Source: Metellina segmentata
Lineage: Eukaryota; Arthropoda; Arachnida; Araneae; Tetragnathidae
Assembly: GCA_947359465.1 (NCBI GenBank)
Contig: OX375879.1
Coordinates: 18,314,298 to 18,378,297 of the forward strand
Length of the DNA: 64,000 nucleotides
Direction of reading: 5' to 3'
Below are positions 43,195-53,010 of this stretch, piece after piece (the stretch's first letter is position 1; the number at the start of each line of letters is the position of its first letter). Below the pieces are notes generated by a model, which saw only the letters and a list, made by a program, of their open reading frames with translations, searched no databases and had not been told where the DNA came from. The position numbers and the translations under genes were made by a program.

Positions 43195-44345
43195 CTGCTC
43201 TACTCGATTATTTTAGGAGCAGAGGCCTACCTGGAACTCTTTTCCCTGGAAAACATCCCGTTTAGTGACGCAGTGGCTGGAGCCTCCTGTTCATCAATGG
43301 TATTCGGGTAAAAAGCCTGAACTGATGCTGTCCCTTACTTGTGGCAGAGTCTGCGCTCTCTCGTCTTGCCAGTAGTCATCTCTACGATGTGTCTCGACCT
43401 GCCGATCACTTATTAGACTGCATGGACCTCTTTAGAGAGGATATCTACTCTGACCCCCTTATTCTGCTTGATTTTCTGGTAGTCAATTGACTGACCAAGT
43501 GTCTCCAGTGTCTGACCAAGTCAGACACTGGAGGTTTAGTTACAACAATAGGATCAGAGGTTTTTCTAGTAGGCATCTTTGGAATCATACATCGGGTAGT
43601 ACTATTTCCTGTCTGTTCTACCTTTTGATTACCTTTGGCGATAGGATGTGTCCTTATATAGCTTATTTTAACCATCCTCCAACAGGCCTCTTTCCAGTCT
43701 GCTCTTCCTCTTAACTAACTTCGAGTCTAGTGCTATTGAACCACCTACTTTCGTGTCGATTCTGCCTCTTGATTACCGTAAGGGATCAGAGGCTTTTTTC
43801 ATGTAATCTTCATTCGAAGCTTCTAGCAGGTCGTACTCGTTCCTATCTGCTCTTCCTCATAATAACCTTTGAGTCTATTCTTATAGAATTTTAATGAACC
43901 ATCTATTAAGATGTAGTAATTTCTGCCTCTAGATTACCTTTAGGAGCAGAGGATTTTTTCAAGTACGGTTCTTTTGAACTATCTACCAGGAGTAATATCT
44001 CCAGTATGCTCATTCTCTTCTCTGGTGAGTAAGTGTTTGCTAGGGTGTCTTTCTTTTTTTCTTCTAGGGTTGCTTAGAACCATCCTCCTAAAGGTATTCT
44101 TTCTTGTCTGCTCTATATCTTGATTTACTTTGCGTCTTGTCTTTCATGATTCTTTTGCATCACCTATTTAATATATGCACTTTCCTGTCTAGTCTGCTCC
44201 TTGATTATCTTATGGGGCAGAGGCTGTTCGAATAGGCTTCCTTTGAACCATTTATCAAGAGGTTCAATTTTTAAATTTACCTTGTGATTCCTTTTGATCT
44301 TGTCTTGTAGGGTTGTTTTGAACCATCCCACAGCAAATAAATCTG
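43195..44345 (+). repeat. Degenerate minisatellite, period about 70-100 bp, at least 10 units
   Basis: A TTTTGAACCATC-type word recurs at about 43584, 43667, 43735, 43890, 43970, 44068, 44152, 44248 and 44318. Between occurrences are GTCTGCTCT-CCTCTTGATTACC and GAGCAGAGGCTTTTTTC modules. Units have diverged and some are partial. It occupies most of the upstream part of intron 10. Confidence 0.7.
43503..43533. other. Perfect 14-bp hairpin
   Basis: CTCCAGTGTCTGAC, CAA loop, GTCAGACACTGGAG. It lies at the start of the minisatellite and arises where a CTGACCAAGT module is duplicated and inverted. Confidence 0.9.
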
Positions 44346-44854
44346 TTAGGTACTTTTAGTTCTGTTTCGCCATCGGATTCAAAAACAACATTTTTTCTTT
44401 TTCGTTTCTTGGCCAGATTATGTTTTACTTTGTTCAGTAGTGTGTGTCTAGGGTACAAAATATAGCTACCTATGCACTTTATATATACAGTATAGTGACC
44501 TAATTCTTCACCAATAAAAGCAATTATTTTTCTTCCTAGTACTTAATTAAAATATGCACACCTTATTCCTTACAAACTATTTGTTTTGTTATAAAACATC
44601 TATGGGGTAAACCATCTAACGAAAGTAAAACGTATGTAGGCAGAATAATATATACAAAGAAAACTGGTAAGATTTTATTGTGAGAGAGACTCAAATGAAT
44701 TTTGTTTCATATGATAGATATATAGAGATTCTCATTTGTGTCCTGAAAAGTAGTTTTTCTGTGGGTATTTTAAATGTGCTTTACAATAAGCAAAAACCCT
44801 AGACTTCCCATCACATGTACACGAGTGGACTTGAATGCCAACTCGCTGGTTGGT

Positions 44855-44935
44855 TGCTGAATTAACGTCGCACCGGAGGAACACAAGGGGCTATTGATGA
44901 CGATTCGGCATTAATCCCGAAGGGAAATGTTCAAC
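44855..44935 (-). repeat. SINE family 1, 3' fragment, reverse orientation
   Basis: - strand: TTCCCTTCGGGATTAATGCC, CATCAATAGCCCCTTGTGTT and CGGTGCGACGTTAATTCAGC. Confidence 0.7.
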
Positions 44936-45139
44936 AATAGTTAAGTTACCAAGATTATCCTGGTCGACACCCTCACCAGGATATCTTGTTCTGAACCTGA
45001 AGGATAATCTGAATACATACAATGTAAGTATTCAGATTTTAAATGTTTTTGCCTTTTTTCCAGAATATGGAAAACTCAAAGCCTTCCACTTCATCTGCAT
45101 CGCAACATGCCTTCCTGTGGCCTGTTGCGGAGTATAAAA

Positions 45140-45240
45140 GGACAACGCCTCGTAATTTTGAACCCTGTCAGGTAACGAGGACAACACTTGAACTGGCACC
45201 CCACTCTTCAAACTTCTGCACCCCGCCATCTCGCCACAAA
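45140..45240 (-). repeat. SINE family 1, internal fragment, reverse orientation
   Basis: - strand: TGCAGAAGTTTGAAGAGTGG, GTGCCAGTTCAAGTGTTGTC and CTCGTTACCTGACAGGG. Confidence 0.65.
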
Positions 45241-45344
45241 TATGCTCTAAAAAACTGTAAATCAAATAAAGAATTGCTAACATACACACGGGCTTGCCGC
45301 GGACTTGCCCTGCAAGTTGTAGGCCTCGCAGATTGAGAGTTGGA

Positions 45345-45525
45345 GACCGGGAGGAAGGAGTTCGGTGCCAGCTCGGGTGTGACCTCCTCATCTGACCGTG
45401 GTTCGAAATTACGTGGTATTGTTTTCAAAATTTTCACTTCAGGCTTAACCGCGAACCGTTGTCAATAGGCGAGTCCGTGGTGTTGCTCCCGTGCGACGGT
45501 AATTAAAATTCCTACCTACCGTGTC
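45345..45525 (+). repeat. SINE family 1, 3' two-thirds
   Basis: GAGTTCGGTGCCAGCTCGGG, CATCTGACCGTGGTTCGAAA, GCGAACCGTTGTCAATAGGC, GTGCGACGGTAATTAAAATT and CCTACCTACC. Confidence 0.78.
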
Positions 45526-45527
45526 AG

Positions 45528-45600
45528 TAAAGCTCTCCTTGTGTGTGTGTCCATTTCACTTGATGTTGTTTGGCGCAGCTTGGCCATAAAACCCCGTTTC
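45528..45600 (+). repeat. SINE family 2, 3' fragment abutting exon 11
   Basis: CAGTAAAGCTCTCCTTGTGT, ACTTGATGTTGTTTGGCGCA and GCTTGGCCATAAAACCCC. It ends about 35 bp before the exon 11 acceptor. Confidence 0.65.
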
Positions 45601-45635
45601 ACCACTGTCTCTTTCAAGGACTGTTTATGTTTCAG

Positions 45636-45754
45636 GTCGAGCACGGCGTCTGCAGCGGCGGCGTTCGCGGTCGCAACGGCGGGTTCCAGCAATCCACCGG
45701 AACCCCTGACTTCACAGCCCCAGTCGAGGGCGGGCAGTCGACTACCCAGCGCAG
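45636..45754 (+). CDS. RASGRF: RasGRF exon 11 (end of linker)
   Basis: The acceptor TTTATGTTTCAG ends at 45635 and the donor is GTAAGA at 45755. The exon contains STASAAAAFAVATAGSSNPP, matching the vertebrate SPASAFAIATAAAGHGSPP block just before the CDC25 domain. This conserved Ala-rich patch anchors the linker model to RasGRF. It ends in phase 1. Confidence 0.94.
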
Positions 45755-45799
45755 GTAAGACCTCTCTATCCAGTGCTACCTTCAACGCCTACCTCTAGA

Positions 45800-46360
45800 T
45801 TCAAATGACGTCCGGGTCACCATCAGTGGCTAACACGGAAAGACAGTGCAATTCAAGTCAGCCCAAAAGTGGTGACATGTTGTGCTATGCTGTCTGTATG
45901 TGTTTGGAAATATAAACGGCCTTATGTGGGGGAAGACTGAAAAGTTAAAATTAAAATAGACAATTTTAACAAACCTTAGAAATTAGGCCCTGATTTTAAT
46001 ATTAATTCTACAAATCAAGGTTGAGAAAAATGTTTTCGCTCGTTTTAGTCAAAAACGTTGGTTTTTATGTTAGCAAGGCACAACAATTGATCCAAGTTAG
46101 TATTAACTACGAGACTACGCTTTTTAAACTCTTGCACGTCAAGCACAATCGGTTCTAAAACCTTTTTGAATAATACTAAACATTTTTTTTGAAAACTAAT
46201 TCCTCATCTGCACTTTTAAAATGAACCAAACTTTGTTACCAATTCAATGTAGGACAACTGCTTGAAACAGATTGATCTCCTCATCCTATAGAAACGAATT
46301 GAGATTGCCTATGCAAATTTAAAATTCATCAGGAGACAAATATAAGACTGAAATGAGCTA
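45800..46360 (+). other. Intron 11, featureless stretch
   Basis: AT-rich sequence with no repeat or coding signal recognised. Confidence 0.4.
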
Positions 46361-46364
46361 TAGT

Positions 46365-46590
46365 GAGTTGATGCAAAACTTCGTCCCGGTTTTTTTGACA
46401 AAAATTGAAGAAAAGTTATTTTACTTACTAAAAATGACATTGAATCAATACAGCATATGCCGTTTTGTTCGATGACCTTTCTCCATCCCTCCAGTAGCTG
46501 CATCATCCCGCGCTCATACAAGTTCTGAGGTGTCTGGCTAAAGAACTGACCTTCCGAATTACTTAAGACACGTGGAATCGTCAACGATCA
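46365..46590 (-). pseudogene. Mariner-like transposase C-terminal fragment
   Basis: The - strand reads NLYERGMMQLLEGWRKVIEQ then NGICCID. This is the same C-terminal block as in the element at 16470-16977, followed by its 3' flank with GACGAAGTTTTGCATCAACTC. Only the 3' end of the element remains. Confidence 0.8.
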
Positions 46591-46668
46591 CCCTCACTCT
46601 ACACATACATTTTCTTTTGCGTCTGTCAAAGCCATTCTTGCCTTGTCAGAAATAAAAATATATAAATA

Positions 46669-47250
46669 CACGGTCGAGTCACAGTATTATGACCACCTGC
46701 TGATATCCAGAATAACCGCCTTTTGCAGCACGGACAGCAACTACACGGAGTGGGAGTGACTCAATAAGATAACGGAAGGTTGCTACAGGTATATGGAGTC
46801 ATGCAGACTGCAGTACGTCCGACAGCAGCTGCAGGGTGCATGGTGGAGTGTTCATACTGAAAACATGGCGATCGAGTTAATCCCAAAGATGCTCGATTGG
46901 GTTCACATCGGGTGAATTTGGAGGCCAGCGAAGCAACTTGAAGTCTTCGTCGTGCTCCTCCAACCAATCGCAAACAATTCTGGACCAACGTACGTAATTT
47001 AAACACGCTTAAATTTGCAAATTCTATGGATGGCCCACGATGGATAGTTGAATCGTCATGGTTGTAATCACTTTCAACCACTAGGGTGCGCTGTGATAGC
47101 AGAAACTGCTTAAGTCATATCATATCCTCCATACATGCATTGCCGCATGGATAAAAGAACATGTCAAGGCAACACGACTGTGCTACAAGTGTGTGTACAA
47201 GGCAACTGTGATCTTAATATATAATATTTGGTCATAGTGTTACTCGATGG
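46669..47250 (-). mobile_element. Deleted Tc1-like element (family C)
   Basis: The left end CGAGTCACAGTATTATGACC and right end GGTCATAGTGTTACTCG are inverted repeats, flanked by TA (46667-46668 and about 47251). The - strand keeps the C-terminal transposase: LLRWPPNSPDVNPIEHLWD (region of the third catalytic residue), then a stop, then VVAVRAAKGGYSGY. Two or more stops are present and the N-terminal half is deleted. Confidence 0.82.
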
Positions 47251-47367
47251 TATAATATAGCATACTAGGTCGAAAATGTTCCTTGTTTTCTGCCACTTTT
47301 ATACAAATACAAATACAAATATTGACGACCAGCTACAGGCTCAAGCCCAACAAGGCTGGTCCTTTGT

Positions 47368-50310
47368 TTATGAATTCTCCAATTCCCACTGACTATCCAA
47401 TTGTGTCTTAAATTCGTACACTCCCTTTGAATTAACTATATTTTCTGGCAACGCGTTCCAACTGTCTATTACCCTATTAAAGTAGTAGTTTTTCCTTAAA
47501 TCCCGATTAAAATGTGTCTTATTCAATTTATACCCATGGCCCCTTGTTCTGTTATCCCTATTGAAATTTAAGCCCTCTGTGTCCCCTTGTTTTACAAACT
47601 TGAAAAGCTGAATCAAATCCCCCCTCCTTCTTCTTCTTTCCAGTGTATACATGTTTAGCTTACTTAAACGTTCATTATAGTCGAAATTTGCTAGCCCCTT
47701 TATTATTTTTGTAGCTCTGTGCTGAACCCTTTCAATTGATTCTATGTCCTTTCTCATATATGGAGCCCAGAATTGTACAGCATATTCTAGATGTGGTCTT
47801 ACTAAACCCTTATATAATGGCAAGATTATATTCTTATCCCTTGAAGTTACAGTCTTTTTAATATACCCCAATAACCTATTAGCCTTTTTACCCGCAGCTG
47901 AACATTGGTGACCCATTTTAAAATCCCTGTGAATTATCACCCCAAGATCCTTGACTGTTTCTCCCTCCTTTACCTTTACTCCCTGCAGACAGTACTCGGC
48001 TCCACTATTCCTGTAACCCATATGCAGAACTTGACATTTCCCTACATTAAATGACATACCCCATTTTACAGCCCATTCGGATATCTTATCAAAATCCCCT
48101 TGTAAATTTTCTATCTGTAACTTGGTATCCACTGTCCCCCATATTTTTAAGTCATCTGCAAATATACTGATTCTATTCTTGATCCCCTGACCTATATCAT
48201 CTATGAAAATTATAAATAAAATTGGTCCCAAAACTGATCCCTGAGGCACCCCACTTATAACTTCTGTCCACTGTGAATAATTTCCTTTTACCTGCACTCT
48301 CTGCTTTCTACCCAATAACCAATTCTTTATCCATATTAATGTTTTTCCCTGAATCCCCAGCCTTTCCAATTTAAACAGTAATGCCTCATGAGGTACTTTA
48401 TCAAAAGCCTTTTGAAAATCTATGTACATGATATCCACACTGCTCTTATTATCCAGCTCCTCAGTAATTTTTTCGTAGAACTTCAAAAGGTTTGTAGAGC
48501 AGGATCTGCCCTTCCTAAACCCATACTGATTCTCTGATAACAGTCCCCCCTCCTCCAAGTATAACATTATATGCTTTTTTAACAGAGATTCAAATATTTT
48601 GCAAATTACTGATGTTAGACTTACTGGTCTATAGTTGCCCGGATCACTTTGTATTCCCTTTTTGAAAATTGGAGTTATGTTGGCCAACTTCCAATCCATT
48701 GGCACCCAACCTGTGCTATATGTTGAATTAAATATCGTGTGAATTACTTCCCCCAGTTCTTCCGCGCATTCCACTAGTACTCTCGGATAAATATCGTCTG
48801 GCCCTGGTGCTTTAGATGGCTTAATTCTTTTCAACTGATGTACTATTTCTTCCCTGTTGAATTTGCATTCTTTAATTATACCCCCTGCAAAGGCTCCATC
48901 CTTGGGGTCCTTTTTTAAACTATAGTTACCATTGAAAACCCCCAGAAAAAAGTCATTTAACACGTTTGCCATTCCCTCCTCGTCTTGAATTAATTCACCT
49001 CCCTTCCCCTCTAACGGTCCCAGTGTAGTGCTAAACTTATTTTTACCACTTGCATATGCAAAAAATTCTTTTGGTTTTATATTTATTTCCCTTGCTAATT
49101 TTTCCTCCAAGGACACCTTTTGCTTCCGACTAATAGTTTTAAACTCCTTTCTGGCTTTCTGATATGCCTCCATGTCCCTGTCGTTACCAGTGCTTTTATA
49201 TACCCTGTATATTCTTTGTTTTAATTTTAAAGCTTTGTGTGTTTCCCCTGAAAACCACATAGGGAGCAATTTTCTAGATTTTCCTTTTTTCCTGAACGTT
49301 ACATGTTTTTTTAACACCATGTCTAACTTATTCTTGAATTCCTCCCATTGTTCAGAATGATGCAGTGCTAATAATCCCCCTTTGAATGTTTCCTTTAACT
49401 CTTCCCTTATCTTATGAAAATTTACCTTTCTGAAATTTGGAATTATTCTACTATTGATTGTGTATGCTGACTGAAAATTTATACTTAATCTGATACTTCT
49501 ATGATCACTTTCTCCCAGTGGCTCACCTATAACCAAATCCTGCACCCTATCCTCATCATTGCTTAAAATCAAATCCAATATTGCATTGTCCCTAGTATCC
49601 TCATACACCATCTGGTACAAAAAACAATCCTGTATCACTTCCAAAAATTCTGCCCCTTTCCCATTTGTAGCTAGATTGTTTGTCCAGTCAATATTTGGAT
49701 AGTTATAGTCCCCCATTAAAATTAATTCTCCTTTTTGACATGCTTCGTTTATCAGATTGCACATGCCCTTTTCCTGCTCTTCACTACAAACAGGAGGTCT
49801 ATATATATTCCCCAGAATTAGTCCTTTGCCTTTGTCTGTATTCAGTTTCACCCAGACTGATTCTATACCCTCAGTTTTACTATTTAACTTTATTTCTGTA
49901 CAGTTTAAGAATTCTCTCGCATAAATCAAAACCCCACCCCCTTTCCTATTCTCTCTGTCCTCCCTAAACATTGTGAATCCACTTAATTCTAAAATTTGTG
50001 CATCTTCACTGCTTGCCCAACTTTCAGTAATCCCAATGATATCTATATCCTCTGCTTGTGCAATTCCCTTGAGCTCATCCATTTTATTTCTCACACTGCG
50101 AGCATTACAATAAAATACTTTTAGCTTATTTTTCACCCTTAGATTGCACTTTCCCCTTGTATTATTTGTTTTGGTATTGTTTTTCTCCCTTACATTACAC
50201 TTTCCCTTTGTATTGTTTGTCTCCTGCAATTTAGACCCTGTTAGTTTTCCTAAGCAATTACTGTGTACTGTCAACCCTCTATGTCCTTCCCATCCCTGCT
50301 TGTATACTAG
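47368..50310 (-). CDS. LINE ORF2: endonuclease and reverse transcriptase
   Basis: About 980 codons in the -1 frame relative to ORF1. Counting from the codon at 50274: AP-type endonuclease at 51-270 (LKVFYCNARS, GITESW, GDYNYPNIDW at 188-197, SDH at 256-258). Reverse transcriptase at about 470-760 (NYRPVSLTS, DFQKAFDKV, SGVPQGSVLGP at 674-684, FADD at 705-708), then a C-terminal domain with MYTLERRR and NKTHFNRDLR. It nicks target DNA and copies the element RNA (target-primed reverse transcription). No in-frame AUG precedes residue 65, inside the endonuclease, and the frame is open upstream into the end of ORF1. This points to frameshift-coupled translation. It is uninterrupted to its stop. 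Confidence 0.95.
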   Translation of the reverse strand, partial: LVYKQGWEGHRGLTVHSNCLGKLTGSKLQETNNTKGKCNVREKNNTKTNNTRGKCNLRVKNKLKVFYCNARSVRNKMDELKGIAQAEDIDIIGITESWASSEDAQILELSGFTMFREDRENRKGGGVLIYAREFLNCTEIKLNSKTEGIESVWVKLNTDKGKGLILGNIYRPPVCSEEQEKGMCNLINEACQKGELILMGDYNYPNIDWTNNLATNGKGAEFLEVIQDCFLYQMVYEDTRDNAILDLILSNDEDRVQDLVIGEPLGESDHRSIRLSINFQSAYTINSRIIPNFRKVNFHKIREELKETFKGGLLALHHSEQWEEFKNKLDMVLKKHVTFRKKGKSRKLLPMWFSGETHKALKLKQRIYRVYKSTGNDRDMEAYQKARKEFKTISRKQKVSLEEKLAREINIKPKEFFAYASGKNKFSTTLGPLEGKGGELIQDEEGMANVLNDFFLGVFNGNYSLKKDPKDGAFAGGIIKECKFNREEIVHQLKRIKPSKAPGPDDIYPRVLVECAEELGEVIHTIFNSTYSTGWVPMDWKLANITPIFKKGIQSDPGNYRPVSLTSVICKIFESLLKKHIMLYLEEGGLLSENQYGFRKGRSCSTNLLKFYEKITEELDNKSSVDIMYIDFQKAFDKVPHEALLFKLERLGIQGKTLIWIKNWLLGRKQRVQVKGNYSQWTEVISGVPQGSVLGPILFIIFIDDIGQGIKNRISIFADDLKIWGTVDTKLQIENLQGDFDKISEWAVKWGMSFNVGKCQVLHMGYRNSGAEYCLQGVKVKEGETVKDLGVIIHRDFKMGHQCSAAGKKANRLLGYIKKTVTSRDKNIILPLYKGLVRPHLEYAVQFWAPYMRKDIESIERVQHRATKIIKGLANFDYNERLSKLNMYTLERRRRRGDLIQLFKFVKQGDTEGLNFNRDNRTRGHGYKLNKTHFNRDLRKNYYFNRVIDSWNALPENIVNSKGVYEFKTQLDSQWELENS

Positions 50311-51080
50311 TTTTTTGACTCCAGAATATTCAAAACCCGCTTGCCAACCTCCCTATTACCTATCAAGCTTAAATGCAAATTGTCCCTGCTTATCCAATCC
50401 CTCCTACACTCCTTCCAAACATCTAAAAATCTAACCTCCTCCCTCTCACACAAATCCCTTAACAACCCGTTCATCTTATTGGCCCTTTGATTTAACCACC
50501 CATTGCCTAACCCATACCTAGGTAGTAATCCTAATACTGTTACTTCTGCCCCATGAGACTTAATGCCTCTTAAAAGTGTTTCTGCTTCCCTCTTAAACTC
50601 GACATTTGTAGTCCTCTCTACGTCATTTGTTCCCACCCACACTACTGCCTTTTCCTCCCCTTTAACCACACCTGCCTTAACTGCCTCAACTACATGTTTT
50701 ACCCTGGCACCTGGCAAACAACACCTTGCAAAATTGCGCTTTTTACGCCCTGCCATTTCTCCCAAAACCCTGACCATTGAATCACCAACCACTACTCCTC
50801 TAGTTACCTTATCCCCCTGATCAACATGCCCCAAGTTTACACATTGGACACCCTTTTCCACTCCCTCTACAGCCCTCACCTTCAAAGCCTCCAGCTCCTT
50901 CCTCAAATCACCCACCTCTAAACAACTCTTGCATGTAAATTCAACCTTCTCTGACATTTTAACCCCGCTCACACACCCCTTTCCTGCCTCAACCATATTC
51001 CCACACAAGTCACATTCCACATAGAACTCCCCACTGGCTCCCTCTGTCCTCATCTCCTTGAACATTCTAACTATACCCAT
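50307..51080 (-). CDS. LINE ORF1: zinc-binding, SGNH-esterase-type protein
   Basis: Start ATG at 51080 (MGIVRMFKEM), 257 residues, stop TAG at 50307-50309. The N-terminus has paired cysteines (YVECDLCGNM, then FTCKSCLEV), a zinc-ribbon or PHD-like pattern. A short charged coiled-coil segment follows (LRKELEALKV). The C-terminal half is an SGNH/GDSL hydrolase domain: VVVGDSMVRVLG (block I Ser), VWVGTNDVER (block with Asn), and DNLHLSLIGN (catalytic Asp-His). CR1 and L2-like LINEs carry this type of ORF1 as an RNA-binding or lipid-interacting component of the RNP. The last codons TCA AAA AAC TAG contain a slippery heptamer. Confidence 0.93.
   Translation of the reverse strand: MGIVRMFKEMRTEGASGEFYVECDLCGNMVEAGKGCVSGVKMSEKVEFTCKSCLEVGDLRKELEALKVRAVEGVEKGVQCVNLGHVDQGDKVTRGVVVGDSMVRVLGEMAGRKKRNFARCCLPGARVKHVVEAVKAGVVKGEEKAVVWVGTNDVERTTNVEFKREAETLLRGIKSHGAEVTVLGLLPRYGLGNGWLNQRANKMNGLLRDLCEREEVRFLDVWKECRRDWISRDNLHLSLIGNREVGKRVLNILESKN
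50310..50316 (-). promoter_or_regulatory. Putative -1 ribosomal frameshift site between LINE ORF1 and ORF2
   Basis: On the - strand the 0-frame reads TC A AAA AAC TAG. A AAA AAC is a canonical X XXY YYZ heptamer, used for example at retroviral gag-pro junctions, and sits directly against the ORF1 stop. Slipping back one base continues as AAA CTA GTA TAC into ORF2 without a stop. Only a weak downstream pairing was seen by eye (AAGCA with TGCTT, about 40 nt apart), so a stimulatory structure is not shown. Confidence 0.6.
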
Positions 51081-51424
51081 GCTTATGCAAAGTAACACTC
51101 AATGCACAGAAAAAGCACTACACAAAATCAAACACACAGAAAAAGCACTGCACTTGAATGAAATGAATGAAAACAAACAAGACAAAATATTTAGGCCCAA
51201 CGAGACATACGTGAATTAGGCCTAACGAGACTTGACTTAGGACTATTTGACAAGTCAAAAACTAAGTACAAGTACTTTAAAAACAATTAGAAATGTTTGA
51301 ACTGATAGAAAAAGAAGTAATACACTGCTTAGTACTAAATAAATGAAGAATAACTAAAAAAAACTTGAATTTCGCGGGAGCTCCGAAAACGCGACGCACA
51401 CTGCTCGACACCTAGCGGCGGAGT

Positions 51425-52553
51425 TGCTTAACAAAATTTAAAAATCTCTACCGAATAACAGTTTTTTCCAGAGTACTCGCTGAAATTTTTTCGTTCAAAC
51501 AACATCCAAACTTTGCACATGTAAAGTAGATGACACTTCAATTTTGCGACGCAATGCCATAGTCAAAAAAGGGATGAACTTATACATAGACCCAATGCAA
51601 ACACATTTCCACCGGTTTGTAGTTTAAAGAAGACAAAATTTTAAACAGAAAACGTGATCTAATGCATAATTTGAGCTTTATTTTCTCTTCTAAGTTAATT
51701 TACCTTCTTGAACGCTTAACGAATTACACTTTTTAATTATATTTTCCATGTCAGGGCAAAAGTGGTTGAGTCAGATTTCTGATGGGTTCAAAGGAATCAA
51801 ATGCATCATTTATTTAAAAAGTATTATAACACGCTGAAAATCGAAGCAAAATGAATCTACGAATCTAAGTTACAATTATCTGTATCATGGCATGCTTCTT
51901 TTTCTTTCTGAATAGTTGTGAGAAAGTTAAATGGTCAACTAAAGACAGATTCTGGGAAATCGCCATTTTGACTTAACCCTTCTTGTCCAGACACGGAATA
52001 TGTAATTAAACACAGAACACCAATTTCACTGTACGGCACAATACCGTTTTATTGTATTCTTTTTAACCCTCCTGGAGATTGGCGCAACGAGATGTCTCGT
52101 TATTAGCAAAACTGGCCAGATCTTGATGGACCAGATATCTCATTAGAAGAAAACTGACCAGATCGTATGATCTCGTCAACATCAAAATTAAGGAATATTT
52201 TGATGACGAAATACCTCGTCATTTGAAAAAAATTGGTCAGATGTGAATAGACGAAATGTCTCTTCAAAACCACTTAAAGGGTTTAGGTTTGATTTTTTTT
52301 TTTTTAATTTTCTGTATAAAATGAATTTTACAAAATCGAATCGTGTAATTTTTTGTTTGAAATTCGGGTGCTGTAAGGCTTTGGGACACTCGGATTAAGA
52401 AATATAATTTGCCATATGATTTTTCTATTAATCTCTTAGAGAACTCAGTTTATTGTTAATCACATCATTTCCCCTTCCAAAAGGATATTCAGCTGTTCTT
52501 ACCTGAGTGAAGTGATTGTTAAAAGAATGCATTATTTTCGTTGATTGTTTCAG
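51425..52553 (+). other. Intron 11 end, with GATATC repeat
   Basis: AT-rich sequence. The one recognised feature is a GATATC-family copy at 52065-52275, before exon 12. Confidence 0.5.
52065..52275 (+). repeat. GATATC-palindrome dispersed repeat
   Basis: AACCCTCCTGGAGATTGGCG, CAACGAGATGTCTCGTTATT, AACTGGCCAGATCTTGATGG, GACCAGATATCTCATTAG and the end CCACTTAAAGGGTTTAGG. The family boundaries AACCCTCCTGG and CCACTT(A/G)(A/G)AGGG are clearest here and at 57588. Confidence 0.75.
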
Positions 52554-52669
52554 TGGGCGCTGATTTGAAAATTCCCAATGCCAAAGCCAAAAGGGAATCC
52601 ATGATCACGACGGCAGCTACCATGAGAGTCCTCAATGTTTTAAGACACTGGGTTTCCAAACACTCTCAG
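52554..52669 (+). CDS. RASGRF: RasGRF exon 12 (entry to CDC25 domain)
   Basis: The acceptor TTGATTGTTTCAG ends at 52553 and the donor is GTAAGC at 52670. The translation ends AATMRVLNVLRHWVSKHSQ, almost identical to vertebrate TATNRVLNVLRHWVSKHAQ, the first helix leading into the Ras-exchange domain. It starts with two bases completing a Val codon and ends in phase 0. Confidence 0.97.
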
Positions 52670-52790
52670 GTAAGCACCCTTTTGTTTGTTTATTTCTTTT
52701 GTGCTTCTCTGTTTGTTTGTGTATGACACATAGGGCTCAGTGGGTTTGCCTCATTGTATGTTGGGCTGCTACAGGTTGACTTAACCTCTA

Positions 52791-53010
52791 GACTGCGGTT
52801 AGTAAAGCAGTTGCACGTTTAAAGTTATAAGAAACGCGCCAAGAAAGAATTTAGACTACGGAAGATACAGCAGTTGTACCGTGAAGTTATCAGAATCGCG
52901 ACAGTAAATAATTCAGACAACGACCAGTACAGCAATTGTATCTTGAAAGTTATAAGTATCGCGCTAAAAAGAATTTAGACTACGGTTGACATATCAGTTG
53001 TACCTTCAGC
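52791..53010 (+). repeat. 62-63 bp tandem repeat, about 3.3 units
   Basis: AGCAGTTG-type unit starts at 52806, 52869, 52931 and about 52993. Each unit contains AAAGTTATAAG(A/T), a (A/T)CGCG word and GAATTTAGACTACGG. Confidence 0.85.

Larger units (their letters stand above)
47299..51421 (-). mobile_element. CR1-clade LINE, apparently complete and intact
   Basis: On the - strand: a 5' UTR of about 340 bp starting in GC-rich sequence (CTCCGCCGCTAGGTGTCGAG), ORF1 (50307-51080), ORF2 in the -1 frame (47368-50310), a short 3' UTR with ACCAGCCTTGTTGGGCTTGA, and a terminal (ATTTGT)n repeat at about 47310-47325. Neither ORF has internal stops or frameshifts. The esterase-type ORF1 together with the microsatellite-like 3' end is typical of the CR1 clade. 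No target-site duplication is apparent, as is usual for CR1. Intactness suggests a young insertion that may still be competent. Confidence 0.95.

Noticed and set aside
49680..50820. + strand ORFs across the LINE
   Set aside because: Antisense of intact LINE ORF1 and ORF2; low-complexity Leu/Ser/Pro composition with no motifs.
52554..52726. Exon 12 ORF extended to 52726
   Set aside because: The extension is intronic read-through; GTAAGC at 52670 is a good donor and phase 0 matches exon 13.
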